Position numbers and translations under genes: made by a program. Below, piece by piece: positions 8,156 through 16,204 of a stretch of 64,000 nt of DNA (the stretch's first letter is position 1; each line of letters opens with the position of its first letter). The notes below the pieces were generated by a model, which was not told the origin of the DNA, did no database searches, and saw only the letters and a list, made by a program, of their open reading frames with translations. This DNA comes from Ilumatobacteraceae bacterium (lineage in GTDB: Bacteria; Actinomycetota; Acidimicrobiia; Acidimicrobiales; Ilumatobacteraceae). The stretch lies in the NCBI GenBank assembly GCA_025463305.1, contig JAOBWK010000095.1, forward strand, positions 1-64,000. Reading direction: 5' to 3'.

Positions 8156-9076
8156 ATGAGCGCCACGACGATGAAGGTCCGGATCGGCTACGGGTTCGGC
8201 ACGGGCACCCGGCTGAACGACGGCGGGTTCGCCGTCGTCGTCGACGCCTTGGAGCGGTTGCGGTTCGACAGCCTCTGGCTCAGCGAGCGCATCGGTGGCG
8301 ACGCACCCGATCCGCTCGTCGCGATGTCGTTCGCGGCGGGACGCACCACGCGGTTGAAGTTCGGGATGAGCGTGATGGTGCTGCCCGGCCGCAACCCGGT
8401 CGTGCTCGCCAAGGAGCTCGCCACGCTCGACCGGTTGAGCAACGGCCGGCTGCTGCCCGCGTTCGGGCTCGGCGTCGCCAACCCGCACGAGCAGCAGGCG
8501 TTCGGCGTCGAGCGCAAGGACCGCGCCAAGATCTTCGACGAGGCCCTCGCCGTCATGCGTTCGTGCTGGAGTGACGAGACGACAACGTTCCACGGCGAGC
8601 GGTTCCACTACGACGCGCTGCGCGTCCTCCCCAAGCCGATCCAGAACCCGCTCGAGGTGTGGCTCGGCGGCATCGCCCCGTCGGAGCTGAAGCGGGTCGG
8701 CCGGCTGGCCGAGGGATGGCTGCCGTCGTTCCTGACACCCGCCGACGTCGCTGCGGCTCGGCCGATCATCGAGCACACGGCCCGCGAGCACGACAGGGCG
8801 ATCCCCGACGACCACTACGGCGCGCTCATCCCCTACTCCCACGGGCCGCTGCCCGACGCGCTCGTCGCCGGGCTGGCGGCTCGCCGTCCGGACATCACCG
8901 ATCCGCGCGAGCTGGTGCCGCAGGGGTGGGACGCGCTCCTGGCGCTGATCGACCGGTTCGTCGACGTCGGGACGACCAAGTTCGTGGTGCTGCCGATCGT
9001 CGAGCCGGAGGGTCCCGAGCGTTGGACCGCCGAGCTCGAGGCCGCCGCACAGGTGCTGCTGCCCCGCCAGACCTGA
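8156..9076 (+). CDS. LLM-class flavin/F420-dependent oxidoreductase
   Basis: 306 aa with the bacterial luciferase-like TIM barrel pattern: FDSLWLSERIGGDAPDPLV near residue 40, RLKFGMSVMVLPGRNPVVLAKELATLDRLSNGR (positions 66-98) and LGLGVANPHEQQAFG-like turns. In actinobacteria such proteins usually use F420, but FMN cannot be excluded from sequence alone. It sits just behind the alpha/beta hydrolase and ends nine bases before the convergent acetyltransferase stop. Confidence 0.85.
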   Translation: MSATTMKVRIGYGFGTGTRLNDGGFAVVVDALERLRFDSLWLSERIGGDAPDPLVAMSFAAGRTTRLKFGMSVMVLPGRNPVVLAKELATLDRLSNGRLLPAFGLGVANPHEQQAFGVERKDRAKIFDEALAVMRSCWSDETTTFHGERFHYDALRVLPKPIQNPLEVWLGGIAPSELKRVGRLAEGWLPSFLTPADVAAARPIIEHTAREHDRAIPDDHYGALIPYSHGPLPDALVAGLAARRPDITDPRELVPQGWDALLALIDRFVDVGTTKFVVLPIVEPEGPERWTAELEAAAQVLLPRQT

Positions 9077-9085
9077 GACCGCGGT

Positions 9086-9877
9086 TCAGCGGTCGATGAG
9101 GTAGGCGAGGTCGCTGCTCATCCCGGCGATGGTGGCGCCGTTGGCGAGCTCGCTGCCGACCGTCGATGCGAACGCGTCGCGCCATTCGAGGGCGAGCGCC
9201 TTGTCGGTCTTGCGGATCTCGACGATGTTCGGCGGGACCTCGGCGAACACCGCGTCGCCGGTGACATCGGTGACCACCGGCCCTCCGTCGGCACCGACGG
9301 CGAGGATCGGCTGGCGCTCGGCCTCGTCGACCACGCGGCGATCGGTGGGCGGCACGTCGTCGGCGCCCCAGCGCACGAGGAAGCGGTCCGAGCCGAGCCC
9401 GGCGCTGAACTCGTCCTCGAGCTTGCCGTAGAAGTCGGTGTGGAAGCTCAGCACGCGAGCGCCGAGCTTGGCGAGGTTGAACCGCGCGTTCGCCGCCAGC
9501 ACGGGATCGTACGTCCACTCGATCGCGGCCAGCCCGTGTTCGCGCACGAAGTCGCGTTGGTGGTGCTTGACCCGCGCCCCGATGCCCTGGGCACGGAACC
9601 CGTCGAGGAAGCCGACCACATGCGAGTGCAGCCGCCACTCGTGCGTGCCGTCCGGGAGCGCGACGTGCGTCGGCCAGCCGAAGCCGCCGCCGATCAAGCG
9701 ACCGTCGACGCGCACGCCGGCGACGTAGCAACCGGAGTACGCCATCGCCCGCAACGTGTCGCCCGATGCGACGCCGGTGCGCTCCTCGAACCCCCAGACG
9801 TCGGCGAGGACGTGGGCCAGCGCCGCACAGTCCTCGGGGGACTCGATCATCACGATGTCGATGTCGGGAGACTCCAT
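9086..9877 (-). CDS. COG3375-like GNAT acetyltransferase
   Basis: 263 aa. It begins with a GNAT-like N-terminal half (CAALAHVLADVWGF), has a central acetyl-CoA-binding-like turn (GFRAQGIGARVKHHQRDF) and the WTYDPVLAANARFNLAKLGA segment typical of the COG3375 'predicted GNAT' family. Members of that family are frequently neighbours of menC/N-acylamino acid racemase genes. Here the two are divergent with 32 bases between the starts. A shared role in N-acyl amino acid metabolism is therefore plausible but unproven. Confidence 0.78.
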   Translation of the reverse strand: MESPDIDIVMIESPEDCAALAHVLADVWGFEERTGVASGDTLRAMAYSGCYVAGVRVDGRLIGGGFGWPTHVALPDGTHEWRLHSHVVGFLDGFRAQGIGARVKHHQRDFVREHGLAAIEWTYDPVLAANARFNLAKLGARVLSFHTDFYGKLEDEFSAGLGSDRFLVRWGADDVPPTDRRVVDEAERQPILAVGADGGPVVTDVTGDAVFAEVPPNIVEIRKTDKALALEWRDAFASTVGSELANGATIAGMSSDLAYLIDR

Positions 9878-9909
9878 CCGACGAGCGTAGGACGTGCCAC
9901 AGTGGCGGC

Positions 9910-11043
9910 ATGGAACGCGCCACCTCCGACCTGCGCCTGACGCCCCAGCTGTTCGAGCTCCGCCGGCTGAAGATGCCGCTCGTGCGCCCGTTCCGCACCA
10001 GCTTCGGCACCGAGACCGTGCGCGAGGTGATGATCGCCCGCGTCGTCACCGATCAGGGCGAGGGCTGGGCGGAGTGCTCGATCGAGAGCGACCCGCTCTA
10101 CCTCAGCGAGTTCCTCGACGCCGCCGACCACGTCTTCAGCGATCACCTCGTGCCTCGCCTGTTCGCGCACGGCGCGCTGCGCGCCGAGGACGTCGCCGAC
10201 ATCCTCGAACCCGTCAAGGGCCACCGGATGGCCAAGGCGACGTTGGAGATGGCGCTGCTCGACGTGCAGCTGCGCGCCGAGGGGATCAGCTTCCAGCAGT
10301 ACATCGGCGGCACGCGCGATCGCATCCCAGTCGGCGTGTCGGTGGGCATGACCGACACGGTCGACGAGCTCGTCGACAACGTGGCCGGCTACATCGTGGA
10401 CGGCTACACCCGGGTGAAGCTGAAGATCGAGCCGGGTTTCGACATCGAGCCCGTGCGCCGGGTGCGCGAGGCCAACCCCGACGTGATGCTGCAGGTCGAC
10501 GCCAACACGGCGTACTTCACCAAGGACATCGATCACCTCGCCCAGCTCGACGCGTTCGATCTGCTGCTGATCGAGCAGCCGTTCGGCGAGGACGACCTCG
10601 TCGGCCACGCCGAGCTGGCCCGCCGGATCACGACGCCCGTGTGCCTCGACGAGGCGATCCGCTCGCTCGACCACACCCGCACGGCGCTCGCCCTGGACGC
10701 CGCGCACATCATCAACGTCAAGCCCGCTCGCGTCGGCGGATACATCGCCGCGGCAGCGATCCACGATCACTGCGTGGCCGCCGGCATCCCGGTGTGGTGT
10801 GGCGGGATGCTCGAGACCGGCATCGGCCGCGCCGCGAACCTCGCCCTCGCGTCGATGCCCGGCTTCACCCTGCCCGGCGACATCTCCGCCAGCAAGCGCT
10901 ACTGGACCCGCGACATCACCGCCCCGTTCGAGATGGTCGACGGCCACATCACCGTGCCCACCGGCCCCGGCTTCGGCGTCGAGGTCGACATCGACTTCGT
11001 CGACGAGATCACCTTCGAACGCCGCGAGCTCACCCCGACCTGA
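9910..11043 (+). CDS. menC: o-Succinylbenzoate synthase / N-acylamino acid racemase
   Basis: 377 aa from ATG at 9910. Enolase-superfamily capping domain then barrel. The catalytic Lys pair is in RVKLKIE (~residue 175), metal ligands are Asp in VDANTAY (~200), Glu in IEQPF (~225) and Asp in CLDEAI (~250), and the second catalytic Lys is in NVKPARVGG (~275). All residues for OSBS (menaquinone route) or NAAAR activity are present, and many members do both. No other men gene is in the window and the neighbour is the COG3375 acetyltransferase, so the racemase role is a real alternative and the symbol is provisional. Confidence 0.82.
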   Translation: MERATSDLRLTPQLFELRRLKMPLVRPFRTSFGTETVREVMIARVVTDQGEGWAECSIESDPLYLSEFLDAADHVFSDHLVPRLFAHGALRAEDVADILEPVKGHRMAKATLEMALLDVQLRAEGISFQQYIGGTRDRIPVGVSVGMTDTVDELVDNVAGYIVDGYTRVKLKIEPGFDIEPVRRVREANPDVMLQVDANTAYFTKDIDHLAQLDAFDLLLIEQPFGEDDLVGHAELARRITTPVCLDEAIRSLDHTRTALALDAAHIINVKPARVGGYIAAAAIHDHCVAAGIPVWCGGMLETGIGRAANLALASMPGFTLPGDISASKRYWTRDITAPFEMVDGHITVPTGPGFGVEVDIDFVDEITFERRELTPT

Positions 11044-11096
11044 CGGGTGCGGCGCGCTTCGCGCAGAAGCGACGGTCATTGCGGCCGCACTGCGCG

Positions 11097-11130
11097 CGAT
11101 CCGCCTCGGGGCGCGCGGATCGTTGACTTT
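11097..11130 (+). terminator. Putative Rho-independent terminator after menC
   Basis: An 8-base perfect stem, CGATCCGC (11097-11104) with GCGGATCG (11115-11122), with a 10-base loop, is followed by TTGACTTTT. A smaller GCGCG-CTT-CGCGC hairpin lies at 11052-11064. Both are in the 136-base gap between menC and purSL. The larger one could end menC transcription or act as an attenuator ahead of the pur operon. No purine riboswitch fold was recognised here. Confidence 0.45.
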
Positions 11131-11179
11131 TCGTTCAGTCCGCGACGGGTGCTGAGGGGCGCTGCCTAAGGTCGCGGAC

Positions 11180-13963
11180 ATGGCCGAAGTGGACGCTGCG
11201 ACGAGCAGACGGCACCGCCTCACCCTGCGATCGCACGCCGACGACGGCGCCATCTCGGCGAGCGCGACGACCATCACGGTGAGCGGTGACCTGAGCCTCG
11301 ACGACCTCGATCGGCTCGAAGCCGTCCTGGTCGACCCACTGCTCGAGACCGGCTCGTGGCAGGTCACGGTCGCTCCGGAGCAACTCGACATCGGTCTCAT
11401 CCCGGGTGTCACCGACACCGCGGCGGCGCAGGTCGTGCATGCCGCCGAGCTGTTGGGGATGACCATCGACGACGCGTCTGTCGGGCGCATCATCGACATC
11501 ACCGGCGCCCCCGACGACGCCGAGATCCGCCGCCGCTGGGCCAACGCAGTGATCGAGCGCTGGAGCCTCGGCACGGTCGTCGAGCCGGGTTTCGCCGCCG
11601 GAGCAGCGGTCGACGGTGTCACCGAGCACGTCGACCTCCCCGCCGACGACGCTGCGCTGTCGGCGCTCGGCAAGGCCCGCGGCCTGGCCCTCGACCTCGC
11701 CGAGCTGCACGTCATCCGCGAGCACTTCGCCGGCGTCGGTCGCCCCCCGACCGACGCCGAGCTCGAGACCCTCGCGCAGACGTGGAGCGAGCACTGCGCG
11801 CACAAGAGCTTCCGCGCCGACATCGTGCCAGTCGGCGCCGGAGCCGACGCGGCGGCGGCCGAGCCGCTGCTCGCCCGGCTCCGCCGTTCGACCTCGGAGA
11901 TCGCTGCACCGTTCGTGGTCTCGGCGTTCGACGGCAACGCCGGCATCGTGCAGTTCGGCCCCGGGCGCACCTACGCGCTGAAGTGCGAGACCCACAACCA
12001 CCCGTCCGCGATCGAGCCGTTCGGCGGGGCGAACACAGGCGTCGGCGGCGTGATCCGAGACATCATCGGCGCCCACCACCGGGCCATCGCCTGCACGAAC
12101 ATCCTCTGCTTCGGCCCTGCGGACACGCCCGACGCCGAGCTGCCCGACGGCGTGCTCAGCCCGCGCCGCATCATCGACGGTGTCGTCGCCGGCGTGGCCG
12201 ACTACGGCAACAAGATCGGCCTGCCCACGGTCGCCGGCGGCGTGCTGTACGACCCGGCCTACATCTCCAACCCGCTCGTGTTCGCCGGCTGCATCGGCGT
12301 CGCGCCGTCCGACCGCCCGGCGCTCACCGGACCCAACCCGGGCGACCGCGTCGTCGTGTTCGGCGGGCGTACGGGGCGCGACGGCATTCGTGGCGCGACC
12401 TTCTCGTCGATGGAGATGGACGCCACCACCGGCGACGTCGCCGGGGCGAGCGTGCAGATCGGTGACCCGATCATCGAGAAGCTCGTCAGCGACCTGCTGA
12501 TCGATGCGTGGGACCTCTACACCGCCATCACCGATTGCGGTGCCGGTGGCCTGTCGTCGGCGATCGGCGAGCTGGCCGACGGCATCGGTGCCGATGTCGA
12601 ACTGGCCAAGGTGCCACTCAAGTACGCCGGCCTCGCGCCATGGGAGATCTGGCTGAGCGAGGCCCAGGAGCGCATGGTCGTCGCGGTCGCGCCGCACCAG
12701 CTCGATGCGCTCACCGAGATGGCGACCCTCCACGGCGTGGAGATCAGCGATCTCGGCTCGTTCACCGGCGATCGCACGCTCGTCGTGCGGTTCGAGGGCG
12801 AGCCCGTCATCGAGCTCGACACCGACTTCCTCCACGACGGCCGGCCGCGCCGCCGGCTCGAAGCCGTCATGCCCTCGCCGCAGCGCGACGACACCGTGCC
12901 GCCGTGCGACGACACCCGTGCGGCCCTGCTCGCGTTGCTCGCCCATCCGAACATCGCCAGCAAGGCCGACATCATCCGCCGCTACGACCACGAGATCCTC
13001 GGCGCCACCGTGATCCGCCCGCTGACCGGCGTGCGCAACGACGCCCCGGCCGACGGCGTGGTGCTGGTCGACCCACGCGACACCGACGGCATCGCGATCG
13101 GCATCGGCGTCAACCCGTGGTACGGCCTGCACGACCCGGAACGGATGGCGTGGGCCGTCGTCGACGAGGCGATCCGCAACGTCGTCGTCACCGGCGCTGA
13201 CCCGAGCGCCATCGCGCTGATGGACAACTTCTCGTGGGGCAACCCGACCCGGTCGACCACGTTCGGCGAGCTGGTCGCCGCGGTCGACGGTTGCGTCGCC
13301 GCGGCGCACGCGTACGGCGCGCCGTTCGTGTCGGGCAAGGACTCGCTCAACAACGAGTACCTCACCGCCGACGGCACTCGCCGGGCGATCCCGCCGACCC
13401 TGGTCATCACCGCGGTCGCACCGGTGCGCGACGTCACGCTGACCGTGACGCCCGATCTCAAGCGCCCTGGCAACCCCCTCGTGCTGCTCGGTCGCACGCT
13501 GCCCGAGTTCGGCGGCAGCCACCTGTCGATGCTCACCGGCGACCACGCCGCGCCAGGCCCCACCGTGCCGGCGCCCGATCCCACGGCAGCGGCGCGCTAC
13601 CGCACGCTGCACGCCGCGATCGGCCTCGGCTACGTCGACGCGGCGCACGACTGCAGCGAGGGTGGCCTCGGCGTCGCGCTCGCGGAGATGTGCATCGGCG
13701 GCCGGATCGGTGCGGCCATCGAGCTCGCTCCGGTCGATGCCGATCCCGTGGTCGCGCTGTTCAGCGAGTCCGCCGGGCGCATCGTCTGCGAGGTCGCCAC
13801 CGAGTCGCTCGACGAGTTCCTCCGGCTGTTCGCCGATGCGGGCGATGTCGGCGGCGTCACGGTGATCGGGCACGTCGCCGACTCCCCCACGCTCTGCTTC
13901 GACGGCGTCTTCGAGGTGCCCGGCGACGAGCTCGTCGCCGCGTTCAAGGGTGGGGCGCGATGA
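11180..13963 (+). CDS. purL: FGAM synthase with fused PurS domain (PurSL)
   Basis: 927 aa. It converts FGAR to FGAM with ATP and ammonia delivered from PurQ. Family PurL of the small type is about 740 aa and needs a separate PurS. Here the first ~180 residues include a PurS-like stretch (LIPGVTDTAAAQVVHAAE then VGRIIDITG, ~75-110), and no separate purS gene is present. The catalytic core shows TWSEHCAHKSF (~200), ATP-binding KCETHNHPSAIEPF (~270) and the C-terminal DCSEGGLGVALAEM (~820). ATGA overlap with purQ gives translational coupling. Confidence 0.93.
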   Translation: MAEVDAATSRRHRLTLRSHADDGAISASATTITVSGDLSLDDLDRLEAVLVDPLLETGSWQVTVAPEQLDIGLIPGVTDTAAAQVVHAAELLGMTIDDASVGRIIDITGAPDDAEIRRRWANAVIERWSLGTVVEPGFAAGAAVDGVTEHVDLPADDAALSALGKARGLALDLAELHVIREHFAGVGRPPTDAELETLAQTWSEHCAHKSFRADIVPVGAGADAAAAEPLLARLRRSTSEIAAPFVVSAFDGNAGIVQFGPGRTYALKCETHNHPSAIEPFGGANTGVGGVIRDIIGAHHRAIACTNILCFGPADTPDAELPDGVLSPRRIIDGVVAGVADYGNKIGLPTVAGGVLYDPAYISNPLVFAGCIGVAPSDRPALTGPNPGDRVVVFGGRTGRDGIRGATFSSMEMDATTGDVAGASVQIGDPIIEKLVSDLLIDAWDLYTAITDCGAGGLSSAIGELADGIGADVELAKVPLKYAGLAPWEIWLSEAQERMVVAVAPHQLDALTEMATLHGVEISDLGSFTGDRTLVVRFEGEPVIELDTDFLHDGRPRRRLEAVMPSPQRDDTVPPCDDTRAALLALLAHPNIASKADIIRRYDHEILGATVIRPLTGVRNDAPADGVVLVDPRDTDGIAIGIGVNPWYGLHDPERMAWAVVDEAIRNVVVTGADPSAIALMDNFSWGNPTRSTTFGELVAAVDGCVAAAHAYGAPFVSGKDSLNNEYLTADGTRRAIPPTLVITAVAPVRDVTLTVTPDLKRPGNPLVLLGRTLPEFGGSHLSMLTGDHAAPGPTVPAPDPTAAARYRTLHAAIGLGYVDAAHDCSEGGLGVALAEMCIGGRIGAAIELAPVDADPVVALFSESAGRIVCEVATESLDEFLRLFADAGDVGGVTVIGHVADSPTLCFDGVFEVPGDELVAAFKGGAR

Positions 13964-14721
13964 GCACCTCCGCATCCAGGCCCACCGCGCTGATCCTGCG
14001 CGCGCCCGGCACCAACCGCGACGGCGACGCGGCGTTCGCGCTCGATCTCGTCGGCGCCGATCCCCGCCGGGCCCTGCTGTCCGAGGTGTTCGCCGATCCG
14101 AAGCTGCTCCACGAGGCCCAGCTGCTCGTCGTCCCCGGCGGCTTCTCGTTCGCCGACGCGCTCGGCGCCGGTCGCCTGTTCGCGCTCGAGCTCGTCACCC
14201 GCCTGCGCGACGAGCTGGCCGCGTTCGTCGAGGCCGGCAAGCCGGTCATCGGCATCTGCAACGGCTTCCAGGTCCTCGTCCGCACGGGCCTGCTGCCCGG
14301 CGACGGGCTCACCGTGGCGCTCGGCGGCAACCGCGTCGACGGAGCACCCGAAGGGCAGTTCGTCTGCGATTGGGTGCGTCTGCAGCCGGTGTCGCAGAAG
14401 TGCATCTGGACCACCGATCTCACCGCCGACGTCGAATGCCCGATCGCCCACGGCGAGGGACGCTTCGTCTGCGACCCGGACACGATGGCGACGCTGACGA
14501 ACGACGACCAGATCGCGTTCCGCTACGCCACACCGAACCCGAACGGCTCGATGGCCGACGTCGCAGGCATCTGCGACGCCACCGGCCTCGTCCTGGGGCT
14601 GATGCCCCACCCCGAAAACCACGTCCTGCCCCGGCAGCACCCCCAGTACCTCCGCCATCACCGCGGCGGGCTCGGTCGGGCGCTGTTCGAGGCCGGCGTC
14701 AACCATGCAAAGGAACTCTGA
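13960..14721 (+). CDS. purQ: FGAM synthase glutaminase subunit PurQ
   Basis: 253 aa class I glutamine amidotransferase. It releases ammonia from glutamine for PurSL. The nucleophile Cys is in GICNGFQVL (~residue 92) and the His/Glu pair in GLMPHPENHVLP (~215). APGTNRDGDAA at the start and VPGGFSFADALGAGR match PurQ. At 253 aa it is slightly longer than the ~225 aa B. subtilis form. The start is an ATG inside the purL stop (ATGA); its own stop shares its last A with the purC start. Confidence 0.95.
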   Translation: MSTSASRPTALILRAPGTNRDGDAAFALDLVGADPRRALLSEVFADPKLLHEAQLLVVPGGFSFADALGAGRLFALELVTRLRDELAAFVEAGKPVIGICNGFQVLVRTGLLPGDGLTVALGGNRVDGAPEGQFVCDWVRLQPVSQKCIWTTDLTADVECPIAHGEGRFVCDPDTMATLTNDDQIAFRYATPNPNGSMADVAGICDATGLVLGLMPHPENHVLPRQHPQYLRHHRGGLGRALFEAGVNHAKEL

Positions 14722-15701
14722 TGACCGCCTCCCAGCTCGACTCCAGCGTCGCGACCTCGTCGCCGGCGCCGTTCACCGACATCGTGCTCGACCTCCCCGA
14801 CCGCCGCGTCGGCAAGGTCCGTGTGTCGTACGAGCTGCCCGATGACGAGCGGCTGTTCGTCACCACCGACCGGCTCTCGGCGTTCGACCGCATCGTCGCC
14901 GCCGTGCCGTACAAGGGCCAGGTGCTCAACGAGCTCGCCGCGTGGTGGTTCGCCAACACTGCCGACATCGTCGCCAACCACGTGCGCGGCGTGCCCGACC
15001 CGAACGTCACCATCGGCGTGTCGGCGAAGCCGCTGCCGGTCGAGGTCATCGTTCGCGGCCACATCACCGGCGTCACCTCCACCTCGCTCTGGAAGCGCTA
15101 CGCCGACGGCGAGCGCACCATCTACGGCTACGACCTACCCGAGGGACTCACCGAGCACCAGCGGCTCGACACCCCGCTGATCACGCCCACCACCAAGGCC
15201 GAGGGTGGCGCCCACGACGAGGCGCTGACGTGCGCCCAGGTGGTCGACGAGGGGCTCGTCGAGGCCGGGCTGTGGGACCGGGTCCAGAAGGCGGCACTCG
15301 CGCTGTTCGCCCGCGGGCAGGAGATCGCCACGGGCGCCGGACTGATCCTGGCCGACACCAAGTACGAGTTCGGTCTCGATCCGGAGGGCAACCTGATCAT
15401 CATCGACGAGATGCACACGCCGGACTCGTCCCGCTTCTGGGTGGCCGCCACGTTCGAGGAGCGCGTCGCCGACGGCCGCGATCCGGAGAGCCTCGACAAG
15501 GAACCGATCCGCCGAGCGCTGATCGAGGCCGGCTACAAGGGTGACGGTCCGTCGCCCGACCTCGGCCCGGAGGTCACGGCCCAGACCACGGCCCGCTACA
15601 TCAATGCCTTCGAGCGGCTGACCTGTCGCACCTTCGTCCCCGGCACCTACCCGGTCGAGCCCCGCCTGATCGATGCGCTCGGCAAGGTCGGTGTGCTGTG
15701 A
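14721..15701 (+). CDS. purC: SAICAR synthetase PurC
   Basis: 326 aa. It ligates aspartate to CAIR with ATP. Motifs: TDRLSAFDRIV (~residue 50), VIVRGHITGVTSTSLW (~110), TPTTKAEGGAHDE (~155), LADTKYEFG (~210) and IDEMHTPDSSRFW (~230). It is of the longer, yeast ADE1-like form rather than the ~240 aa B. subtilis form. The order purC-purE matches the domain order of vertebrate PAICS. TGATG overlap with purQ before it and GTGA overlap with purE after it. Confidence 0.95.
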   Translation: MTASQLDSSVATSSPAPFTDIVLDLPDRRVGKVRVSYELPDDERLFVTTDRLSAFDRIVAAVPYKGQVLNELAAWWFANTADIVANHVRGVPDPNVTIGVSAKPLPVEVIVRGHITGVTSTSLWKRYADGERTIYGYDLPEGLTEHQRLDTPLITPTTKAEGGAHDEALTCAQVVDEGLVEAGLWDRVQKAALALFARGQEIATGAGLILADTKYEFGLDPEGNLIIIDEMHTPDSSRFWVAATFEERVADGRDPESLDKEPIRRALIEAGYKGDGPSPDLGPEVTAQTTARYINAFERLTCRTFVPGTYPVEPRLIDALGKVGVL

Positions 15702-16204
15702 GCACCACGCTCGACGGAACCGTCGCCACTCCCCTCGTCGTCATCCTGATGGGCTCCGGGGCCGACAAGGAGCACTGCGCGAAGATCGCCGCCGTCCTGG
15801 CCAAGCTCGGTGTCGAGCACGTGCAGCGCATCGGCTCGGCGCACAAGACGCCCGAGCACGTGCTCGAGATCATCGCCCACTACGAAGGCCTCGACCGCCC
15901 CATCGTGTGGGTCACCATCGCCGGACGCAGCAACGCGCTGTCGGCGTTCGTCGACGCCAAGGTGATCTCGCCGGTCATCTCCTGCCCGCCGCTGAGCATG
16001 CCGGAAGACGTGTGGTCGAGCCTGCGGATGCCGAGCGACGTCGCCCCGCTCGTGGTGCTCGATCCGGCCAACGCCGGTCTCGCGGCTGCCAAGATCGCCG
16101 GCCTGTACGATCCAGAACTGCGCCAGCGCATCGCCGGACACAAGGCAGGTGAGGCCGCCAAGGTCACATCTGCAGACGCGGAGATCCAGCATGTTCCCCA
16201 ATGA
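15698..16204 (+). CDS. purE: Class II PurE (AIR carboxylase)
   Basis: 168 aa. Unlike the usual bacterial class I PurE mutases (GSDSDW, SAHRTP, AGGAAHLPGM), this one has LMGSGADKEHC, SAHKTPE, AGRSNALSAF, SPVISCPPLS and DVWSSLRMPS. These match the AIR carboxylase domain of animal PAICS and class II PurE such as that of Treponema denticola. Class II enzymes use CO2 directly and need no PurK; consistently, no purK is in the operon. The start is GTG inside the purC stop codon (GTGA). Its 3' end overlaps purF by 14 bases. Confidence 0.9.
   Translation: MSTTLDGTVATPLVVILMGSGADKEHCAKIAAVLAKLGVEHVQRIGSAHKTPEHVLEIIAHYEGLDRPIVWVTIAGRSNALSAFVDAKVISPVISCPPLSMPEDVWSSLRMPSDVAPLVVLDPANAGLAAAKIAGLYDPELRQRIAGHKAGEAAKVTSADAEIQHVPQ

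Noticed and set aside
11044..11179. Purine riboswitch upstream of purSL
   Set aside because: No conserved purine riboswitch core could be recognised; only simple hairpins are present.
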